Positions 58,390 through 64,000 of a stretch of 64,000 bases of DNA are shown in pieces; within the stretch, counting starts at the first letter, position 1; every line of letters begins with the position of its first letter. Under the pieces are notes generated by a model. It made no database searches. It worked only from the letters and a program-made list of their open reading frames with translations, and had not been told where the DNA came from. Source of the stretch: Streptomyces qaidamensis (GTDB lineage: Bacteria; Actinomycetota; Actinomycetes; Streptomycetales; Streptomycetaceae); assembly GCF_001611795.1 (NCBI RefSeq), contig NZ_CP015098.1:5890001-5954000 (forward strand), given 5' to 3'. A program made the translations under genes and the position numbers.

Positions 58390-58481
58390 CCGCCTCGGAC
58401 ACCGGCCCCGCCGCCGCGGGCGGCACCCGCCCCGTCCCTTCCTTTCCGCTCCCTTCCTTTTCCACCCCGAGGAGAAACCGC

Positions 58482-58529
58482 ATGATCACCCACCCAGGAA
58501 CCCCGGCGACATGGGGAGCCGCGCGATGA
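58482..58529 (+). CDS. 15-codon leader ORF coupled to the epimerase gene
   Basis: ATG at 58482 with a perfect-looking GAGGAGA seven bases upstream codes MITHPGTPATWGAAR; its TGA (58527-58529) overlaps the epimerase ATG at 58526. The site is far stronger than that of the epimerase itself. It follows a pyrimidine-rich segment (about 58430-58467). Probably a translation-coupling leader; whether the peptide itself acts is unknown. Confidence 0.5.
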   Translation: MITHPGTPATWGAAR

Positions 58530-59485
58530 GAGTCCTGCTGATCGGAGCCAACGGCTACATCGGGCGCTTCGTCGCCGACCGTCTGCTCGCCGACCCGGCC
58601 GTGCAACTCACCGCCCTCGGCCGCGGTGACGACGCCGACGTTCGCTTCGACCTCGCCTCCGGCAGCCCCGGCGCCCTCACCCGCTTCCTCGACGCGGTCC
58701 ACCCCGGTGTCGTCGTCAACTGCGCCGGCGCCACCCGCGGCGGGGCCCGCGAACTCACCCGGCACAACACCGTCGCCGTGGCCACAGTCTGCGAGGCCCT
58801 GCGCCGCAGCGGCTGCGGCGCCCGGCTGGTGCAGATCGGCTGCAGCGCGGAGTACGGTCCGAGCCAGCCCGGCTCCTCCACCGCCGAGGACGCCGTGCCC
58901 CGGCCCGGCGGTCCGTACGGGGTCAGCAAACTCGCCGCCACCGAGCTCGTCCTCGGCTCCGGCCTGGACGCCGTCGTCCTGCGCGTCTTCTCACCGGCCG
59001 GACCCGGCACCCCCGCCGGCTCCCCGCTGGGCCGTCTCGCCGAGGCCATGCGCCGCGCCATGCAGTCCGGCGACGGCGAGCTGAAACTCGGCGGCCTCGG
59101 CGCGCAGCGCGACTTCGTCGACGTCCGCGATGTGGCCCGTGCCGTCCACGCCGCCTCGCTCTCCGCCGCGCAGGGCGTCATCAACATCGGCTCCGGCCGC
59201 GCGGTGCGCCTGCGCGACGCCGCCGCGGTCCTCGCCCGGGTCGCCGGATACGGCGGCGCCCTCCACGAACTCGACGGCCCGCCCGGCGCCCTGCGCACGG
59301 CCATCGGCCACCCCCGCCCCGACCCGGACCACGCGCCCCCCGTCGCATACCCGTACCCCGACGGCTGCGGCAGCTGGCAGCAGGCTGATGTGCGCACCGC
59401 TCGCGACCGGCTCGGATGGCGTCCCCGGATCGGCCTGGAGGAGTCCCTCGCCGACATCTGGATGGAGGCGGCATGCCGCATCTGA
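58526..59485 (+). CDS. NAD-dependent nucleotide-sugar epimerase/dehydratase
   Basis: A 319-residue extended short-chain dehydrogenase. NAD site GANGYIG at residues 7-13, Ser in QIGCSAEYGP and the YxxxK pair in YGVSKLA. The C-half has QRDFVDVRDVARAVHAAS and VINIGSGRAVRLRDAA, as in GalE/RfbB-like enzymes. It overlaps the spherulin-4-like gene by 13 bases. Probably supplies or modifies the nucleotide sugar used by the neighbouring glycosyltransferase; the exact sugar cannot be told. Confidence 0.88.
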   Translation: MRVLLIGANGYIGRFVADRLLADPAVQLTALGRGDDADVRFDLASGSPGALTRFLDAVHPGVVVNCAGATRGGARELTRHNTVAVATVCEALRRSGCGARLVQIGCSAEYGPSQPGSSTAEDAVPRPGGPYGVSKLAATELVLGSGLDAVVLRVFSPAGPGTPAGSPLGRLAEAMRRAMQSGDGELKLGGLGAQRDFVDVRDVARAVHAASLSAAQGVINIGSGRAVRLRDAAAVLARVAGYGGALHELDGPPGALRTAIGHPRPDPDHAPPVAYPYPDGCGSWQQADVRTARDRLGWRPRIGLEESLADIWMEAACRI

Positions 59486-60222
59486 CCAGGACCCGGCGGC
59501 ACGCCTCGGGCACGGAGCTCCGCCCCGGCGTCGGCGTCCCGGGGTACGCGCACCCCCTCCTCGCCCCCATCGAGTGGGGCGAGCTGACCCGCCCCGGCAC
59601 CCCGCTGCACTGGGTGGTGCTCAACGTGTCCGACGGCCCCGGTGCCCGCCCCGACCCGCACTGCCTGGAGGCGGCCGGCCGGCTGCGCAACGCGGGCATC
59701 CGCGTCCTCGGCCACCTCGACACCCGGTACGGCACCCGCAACTTCGGCGAGCTGATCTCGGACGCCCACCGGTTCGTCGACTGGTACCGGGTCGACGGCT
59801 TCCTCCTGGAGCGCTGCCCGGCGGACCACGCCGGGCTGCCCGAGGTCCGCCGCACGGTCGCCACGCTCCGCGTGATCCGTGACGCTGCCCACATCGTCCT
59901 CGGCCACGGCATCCACCCGCACCCCGGCTACGCCGACCTCGCCGACCAGCTGGTCACCTTCTCCGGGCCCTGGAGCGACTACCGCTGGTCGCAGGTGGCC
60001 GAGTGGACCGCCGACCATTCGCCCGAGCGCTTCTGCCACTTCGTCCACGGCGTGCCCCGCCCCCACCTGACCGAGGCGCTGAGCATCGCCCGCCGGCAGG
60101 GAGCCGCGACGGTCTGGATCACGGACCACACGGACGGCGGCGGGGGCGCCGACCCCTGGGAGGCCATGCCCGGCTACTGGGACGAATTCGTCTCGCGTGT
60201 CGGAACAGGTGTCTCGGAATGA
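59473..60222 (+). CDS. Spherulin-4/GH135-like protein
   Basis: A 249-residue protein. Seen: GVGVPGYAHPLLAPIEWGEL, HWVVLNVSDGPGARPDPHCL, GIRVLGHLDTRYGTR, FVDWYRVDGFLLERCP. This matches the spherulation-specific family 4, whose fungal member Sph3 is a GH135 endo-glycosidase on galactosaminogalactan; the acidic residue after DGFLL is kept. No signal peptide is visible from the ATG at 59473, so it may act inside or be a sugar-binding homologue. It overlaps the epimerase by 13 bases. A glycosidase in a polysaccharide cluster echoes PelA. Confidence 0.82.
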   Translation: MPHLTRTRRHASGTELRPGVGVPGYAHPLLAPIEWGELTRPGTPLHWVVLNVSDGPGARPDPHCLEAAGRLRNAGIRVLGHLDTRYGTRNFGELISDAHRFVDWYRVDGFLLERCPADHAGLPEVRRTVATLRVIRDAAHIVLGHGIHPHPGYADLADQLVTFSGPWSDYRWSQVAEWTADHSPERFCHFVHGVPRPHLTEALSIARRQGAATVWITDHTDGGGGADPWEAMPGYWDEFVSRVGTGVSE

Positions 60223-60285
60223 AAAAGGGCATGGCACTGTTACGGGGAGAACAACCGTAGTGATTGACCGACCAACGGAGCCCCC

Positions 60286-61464
60286 GTGTCGCTGCCACCC
60301 CTGGTCGAGCCGGCTTCCGAGCTCACCGTAGACGAGGTCCGCAGGTACTCCCGCCACCTGATCATCCCCGACGTCGGGATGGATGGGCAGAAGCGGCTGA
60401 AGAACGCCAAGGTGCTGTGTGTGGGCGCCGGCGGCCTGGGCTCGCCGGCGCTGATGTACCTGGCCGCCGCGGGCGTCGGCACCCTCGGCATCGTGGAGTT
60501 CGACGAGGTCGACGAGTCGAACCTGCAGCGCCAGATCATCCACAGCCAGGCCGACATCGGCCGCCCCAAGGCCGAGTCCGCCCGCGACAGCGTCAAGGGC
60601 ATCAACCCGTACGTGAACGTGATCCTTCACGAGGAGCGGCTCGAAGCCGACAACGTGATGGAGATCTTCAGCCAGTACGACCTGATCGTCGACGGCACGG
60701 ACAACTTCGCGACCCGCTACCTGGTCAACGACGCCTGCGTGCTGCTGAACAAGCCGTACGTCTGGGGCTCGATCTACCGCTTCGACGGACAGGCGTCCGT
60801 CTTCTGGTCCGAGCACGGCCCCTGCTACCGCTGCCTGTACCCGGAGCCCCCGCCCCCCGGCATGGTCCCCTCCTGCGCCGAGGGCGGCGTCCTGGGCGTG
60901 CTGTGCGCGTCCATCGGCTCCATCCAGGTCAACGAGGCCATCAAGCTCCTCGCCGGCATCGGCGACCCGCTGGTCGGCCGACTGATGATCTACGACGCCC
61001 TGGAGATGCAGTACCGCCAGGTCAAGGTCCGCAAGGACCCGAACTGCGCGGTCTGCGGCGACAACCCGACCGTCACCGAGCTCATCGACTACGAGGCCTT
61101 CTGCGGCGTCGTCTCCGAGGAGGCCCAGGCGGCGGCCGCCGACTCCACGATCACTCCCAAGCAGCTCAAGGAGTGGATCGACGACGGCGAGAGCATCGAC
61201 ATCATCGACGTCCGCGAGCCGAACGAGTACGAGATCGTCGCCATCCCGGGCGCCCGGCTGATCCCGAAGAACGAGTTCCTCATGGGCACCGCCCTGGAGA
61301 GCCTCCCGCAGGACAAGAAGATCGTCCTGCACTGCAAGACGGGTGTCCGCAGTGCGGAAGTCCTCGCGGTCCTCAAGTCCGCGGGCTTCTCGGACGCGGT
61401 GCACGTCGGCGGCGGCGTGATCGGCTGGGTCAACCAGATCGAGCCGTCCAAGCCGGTGTACTGA
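60286..61464 (+). CDS. moeZ: Adenylyltransferase/sulfurtransferase MoeZ
   Basis: A 392-residue fusion: an N-terminal ThiF/MoeB domain (VLCVGAGGLGSPALMYLA, ATP loop GAGGLGS at 47-53; zinc CxxC pairs CYRC and CAVC) and a C-terminal rhodanese domain (IDIIDVREPNEYEI, active Cys350 in LHCKTGVRS). It adenylates and thiocarboxylates sulfur-carrier proteins (MoaD, ThiS, CysO) and, as shown in actinomycetes, carriers of antibiotic pathways. GTG start after GGAGCCCCC. The neighbour of Rv3206c in the mycobacterial block. Confidence 0.96.
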   Translation: MSLPPLVEPASELTVDEVRRYSRHLIIPDVGMDGQKRLKNAKVLCVGAGGLGSPALMYLAAAGVGTLGIVEFDEVDESNLQRQIIHSQADIGRPKAESARDSVKGINPYVNVILHEERLEADNVMEIFSQYDLIVDGTDNFATRYLVNDACVLLNKPYVWGSIYRFDGQASVFWSEHGPCYRCLYPEPPPPGMVPSCAEGGVLGVLCASIGSIQVNEAIKLLAGIGDPLVGRLMIYDALEMQYRQVKVRKDPNCAVCGDNPTVTELIDYEAFCGVVSEEAQAAAADSTITPKQLKEWIDDGESIDIIDVREPNEYEIVAIPGARLIPKNEFLMGTALESLPQDKKIVLHCKTGVRSAEVLAVLKSAGFSDAVHVGGGVIGWVNQIEPSKPVY

Positions 61465-61489
61465 GCCGCACCGGTCCTCCCTCTCCGAG

Positions 61490-61532
61490 CGGCGGGGGCT
61501 TCGCGCACCACGGGTGCGTGGAGCCCCCGCCG
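61490..61532. terminator. Bidirectional terminator after moeZ
   Basis: CGGCGGGGGCT (61490-61500) pairs with AGCCCCCGCCG (61522-61532), between convergent stops at 61464 and 61536. Confidence 0.85.
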
Positions 61533-61535
61533 TCG

Positions 61536-63005
61536 TCATGAGCAGACCTTGCCGTCCTTCGGCACCGCGCCGTCCAGCAGGTACGCGTTCACCGTCGAGT
61601 CGACGCAGTCGCTGCCACTGCCGTACGCGCCATGCCCCTCGCCCCGCCAGGTGAGCAGCACTCCGACGCCCTTGCCCAGTTCGTCGGCCATCCGCCGCGC
61701 TCCCTCGTACGGGGTTGCCGGGTCGCCGGTGTTGCCGACCACCAGGACCGGTGCCGCGCCGGGGGCGCTCACCTGCGGAGTGTCGTGCTGCCCGGGCACC
61801 GGCCAGTCGTGGCACCAGCCGGCCGTGTCCCAGCCGAGGAACGTCCCGAAGACCGGGGAGATCTTCTCGAACCGGGGCAGCAGCCGCTTCGTCTCGGCCA
61901 TCGTCGGCCGCTGCCGGTCGTCCAGGCACGATATGAGCCGTTGGGAGTGGGTCGTCGTGCCGTAGCGCCCCGACGGACCGCGTTCGTTGTAGCGGTCGGC
62001 GAGGGCCAGCAGCTCCGAGCCGTCGCCCTGCTCGGCCGCGTCGAGGGCGCTGGTCAGCGTCGGCCAGCTGTCCTTGCTGTACAGCGGCAGGATGATGCCC
62101 GTGACCGCGAGGGTCTGGGTCAGCTTCCGCCCGGGCGTGCCCGCGGACAGGGGCCGGGCGTCGATCCGCCGCAGCAGGTCCGCGATCTTGCGTGTGCCCT
62201 CTTCGGGGTCCTGGCCCGTGGATGCGAGGTAGCCGTTCAGCGCTCGCTGGAAGCCCCGGGCCTGGTTCTCGGCGTGGCCCACGGTGTCGGCGCCGGGGTC
62301 GACGACCGCGTCCAGCGTCATACGGCCCACCTTCTTCGGGAAGAGGTGGGCGTAGGTGCCGCCCAGTTCGGTGCCGTAGGAGATGCCGAAGTAGTTCAGT
62401 CTGGCGTCGCCGAGGACTTCCCGGATGCGGTCCATGTCGCGGGCCGAGTCGGCGGTCGAGACGTGCGCTATCAGCTTCCCGGCGTTCTTCCGGCAGCCCT
62501 CGCCGAAGTCGGCGGCGTCCTCGAAGTACGCCTTCTCCTCGGCGGGGGTGTCCGGGGAGACGTCCACCGACTCGGCGGCCTGGATCTCCTTGTCGCCCCG
62601 GCACCGCACGCCCTCGCTGGCGCCCACGCCGCGCGGGTCCCAGCTCACCAGGTCGTAGCGCTCGCGGAGCGAGGAGACGGTCGGCGCGTACGACGGCATC
62701 ATGGACACGCCCGATGCGCCCGGGCCGCCGAAGTTGAACAGCAGCGATCCGACGCGGTCGCCACCGCGGGCCTTGGCGCGGATCAGCCCCAGGCCGATCG
62801 TCTTGCCCTCCGGCTCGGCCCAGTCCAGCGGCACCTTCAGCGTCGCGCACTGCCAATCGCTGCTCGGCGCGGGGCCTTCGGCGGTGGCCTTGCAACGGCC
62901 CCACGACAGCCCGCTCCTGCCGTCGTCGGACGAGCCGGTGCTGCAGCCCGCGGCCAGCAGGGCCGAGGCGGCCGCCAGAGCGGTCCATCGAACCAAGCGC
63001 CTCAT
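61536..63005 (-). CDS. Secreted lipoprotein tripeptidyl aminopeptidase-like hydrolase (Slp family)
   Basis: A 489-residue secreted enzyme with a lipoprotein signal (TALAAASALLAAGC, lipobox LAAGC). Alpha/beta hydrolase with a TAP-like C-terminus: LLFNFGGPGASGVSMM, LVSWDPRGVGASEG, nucleophile in YFGISYGTELGGTYAHLFP, acid in VVGNTGDPATPYEGARR and base in GEGHGAYGSG. This is the mycelium-associated SlpD/SlpE type of S. lividans (as known of the family) that cleaves tripeptides from N-termini. Starts ATG 63005. A close paralogue follows on the same strand, so the pair is a tandem duplication. Confidence 0.9.
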   Translation of the reverse strand: MRRLVRWTALAAASALLAAGCSTGSSDDGRSGLSWGRCKATAEGPAPSSDWQCATLKVPLDWAEPEGKTIGLGLIRAKARGGDRVGSLLFNFGGPGASGVSMMPSYAPTVSSLRERYDLVSWDPRGVGASEGVRCRGDKEIQAAESVDVSPDTPAEEKAYFEDAADFGEGCRKNAGKLIAHVSTADSARDMDRIREVLGDARLNYFGISYGTELGGTYAHLFPKKVGRMTLDAVVDPGADTVGHAENQARGFQRALNGYLASTGQDPEEGTRKIADLLRRIDARPLSAGTPGRKLTQTLAVTGIILPLYSKDSWPTLTSALDAAEQGDGSELLALADRYNERGPSGRYGTTTHSQRLISCLDDRQRPTMAETKRLLPRFEKISPVFGTFLGWDTAGWCHDWPVPGQHDTPQVSAPGAAPVLVVGNTGDPATPYEGARRMADELGKGVGVLLTWRGEGHGAYGSGSDCVDSTVNAYLLDGAVPKDGKVCS

Positions 63006-63138
63006 TGCCCATCCCCCCTCGAAGGCCGTCCGCTCTGTGCCGCGGATGGCGGTCAGGCCATGGTAGGCAGATCCCGCGTCGGCCGTTTCGACCTGTGGAT
63101 AACCTTCTGACCTGCGAGTATCCGGGATCGCTGAGGCG

Positions 63139-64000
63139 TCAGGTGCAGACGGTGCCCGCAGGCGGCACCTTCCCGTCCAGCAGGTAGCCGTTCACCGCGC
63201 CCTGCACGCACTTGTTCTCGCTGTCGTACGCGCCGTGCCCCTGCCCCCGGTACGTCAGCTCGACCCCGACGCCCTTGCCCAGCGCGTTCACCATCGCCCG
63301 GGCACCCTCGTACGGCGTGGCCGGGTCGCCCGTGTTGCCGACGACCAGAATGGGTGCCGCGCTGGGAGCGCTCACGTCCGGGTGGTCGGCGGCGCCCGGC
63401 ACGGCCCAGTCCGTGCAGCCGATCATGCCCCAGGCCAGGGAGTCGCCGAACAGGGGCGAGGCGGCCCGGAACTCCGGCAGCCGCCGCTCGACGTAGGCGG
63501 CGTCGTAGCGAGGTTTGGCGTCGGCGCAGCTGATGGCGGTGAAGGCGGCGGTCGAGTTGTCGTACTCGCCGTTCTCGCTGCGTCCGTTCATCGAGTCGGA
63601 GAGCAACATCAGGGTGCTGCCGTTGCCGTCGTAGGCCTCCTCCAGGCCATCGGTGAGGAATTCCCAGAGGTCCTTGGAGTACAGGGCCTGCAGGATGCCG
63701 CTGGTCGCCGCGGTCTGGGTCAGCTGGCGCGGGAAGATGCCCTCGATCGGCTTGCGGTCGAGGTCGTCCAGCAGGCGGGCGATACGGTCCTTCACGTCCT
63801 GGGCGCTGTCGCCGATCGGGCACTCATCGGTCTTCGACACGCAGTCCTCGGCGAAGTTGTCGAGCGCGAGCTGGAAGCCCTTGGCCTGTCCCAGCGAACC
63901 CTGTTCGGCGTTCTGCGTGGGGTCGACGACGGCGTCGAACACGGCGCGGCCGACCCGCTCGGGGAACAGGTGGGCGTAGACGCCGCCCAGTTCGGTGCCG
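63139..64000 (-). CDS. Second Slp-type tripeptidyl aminopeptidase-like gene (5' end beyond the window)
   Basis: 287 residues of the C-terminal part are visible; the frame is open to the window edge (GTELGGVYAHLFPERVGRAV, matching the neighbour's nucleophile region GTELGGTYAHLFPKKVGRMT). Acid VVGNTGDPATPYEGAR and base GQGHGAYDSENK are kept, and the end CVQGAVNGYLLDGKVPPAG parallels the neighbour. The family C-terminal Cys pair (NKC, TVC) is present. The catalytic Ser lies just outside the window. About half of aligned residues appear identical by eye. Confidence 0.88.
   Translation of the reverse strand, partial: GTELGGVYAHLFPERVGRAVFDAVVDPTQNAEQGSLGQAKGFQLALDNFAEDCVSKTDECPIGDSAQDVKDRIARLLDDLDRKPIEGIFPRQLTQTAATSGILQALYSKDLWEFLTDGLEEAYDGNGSTLMLLSDSMNGRSENGEYDNSTAAFTAISCADAKPRYDAAYVERRLPEFRAASPLFGDSLAWGMIGCTDWAVPGAADHPDVSAPSAAPILVVGNTGDPATPYEGARAMVNALGKGVGVELTYRGQGHGAYDSENKCVQGAVNGYLLDGKVPPAGTVCT

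Noticed and set aside
58555..63012. A 1485-codon open frame on the minus strand
   Set aside because: It is antisense to the epimerase, spherulin-4, moeZ and peptidase genes. High G/C at third codon positions removes stop codons from the opposite strand; the translation is Arg/Gly/Pro-rich without motifs.
1..64000. tRNA, rRNA, insertion sequences, attachment sites, prophage or replication origin
   Set aside because: No GGTTCRANTC-type tRNA arm, transposase motif, integrase or DnaA-box cluster was noticed on either strand; a covariance-model search would be needed to exclude small RNAs.

Overview
The window is high-GC actinobacterial chromosome, almost certainly Streptomyces. Signs are very strong G/C bias at third codon positions, frequent GTG starts, mycothiol (mshB) and actinobacterial DapC/DapE genes, and runs of lineage-specific families (DUF397, DUF3107, DUF3117, DUF3152, DesK/DesR-type two-component systems). 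From memory the order matches the S. coelicolor region that runs from a second oligopeptide ABC transporter next to bldK to moeZ; this was not checked by search.

Layout. 1-2242: end of an oligopeptide ABC importer operon. 2474-5200: S9 peptidase, a small membrane protein and a DUF397 protein, followed at 5197-5554 by two gene remnants. 5589-13185: mshB and partner, a collagen-like cell-surface protein, then a four-gene translationally coupled operon (ABC ATPase, permease, histidine kinase, response regulator). 13223-24994: ferredoxin-dapC, dapE, LOG protein, folP2-like, DivIVA-domain protein, tag, enoyl-CoA hydratase, DUF3117, O-methyltransferase. 25223-29973: ECF sigma factor, anti-sigma factor, HtrA-like protease, TatB. 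30201-36683: conserved protein, Mrp, DUF1003, MgtE_N/CBS protein, lipoprotein, CorA. 37141-45882: accessory mixture (SUFU-domain protein, MFS exporter, PHP phosphoesterase, MarC, a protease-esterase fusion with a 50-residue peptide gene, NYN-domain protein, hydrolase). 45980-54839: DEAD-box helicase, ferritin-like protein, DUF3107, TetR, hydrolase, DUF3152 protein. 55097-60222: an exopolysaccharide-type cluster. 60286-64000: moeZ and two tandem secreted tripeptidyl-aminopeptidase-like genes, the second cut by the window end.

The order mshB...fdx-dapC...dapE-LOG-folP2-DivIVA-tag-DUF3117...OMT-sigma-antisigma-HtrA-TatB-Mrp-DUF1003-CBS-CorA follows, with gaps, the Rv1170-Rv1239 order of Mycobacterium tuberculosis as I remember it. 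The helicase-ferritin-DUF3107-TetR-DUF3152-MoeZ block follows Rv3211 to Rv3206c. The window is thus mostly ancient actinobacterial core, with Streptomyces accessory genes between and after the two blocks.

Best candidates for something under-described: (i) the 55097-60222 cluster, with a PelF-like glycosyltransferase, a membrane protein, a 15-codon leader ORF coupled to an epimerase, and a spherulin-4/GH135-like protein; (ii) a single polypeptide joining a V8-like serine protease to an alpha/beta hydrolase, preceded by a 50-codon TTG-start gene and an intervening hairpin; (iii) two genes whose homology-supported starts are ATT (O-methyltransferase) and CTG (helicase); (iv) a perfect 24-bp palindrome before an enoyl-CoA hydratase; (v) a deletion scar joining the 3' halves of two divergent genes. 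No tRNA, rRNA, CRISPR array, insertion sequence or prophage was recognised.
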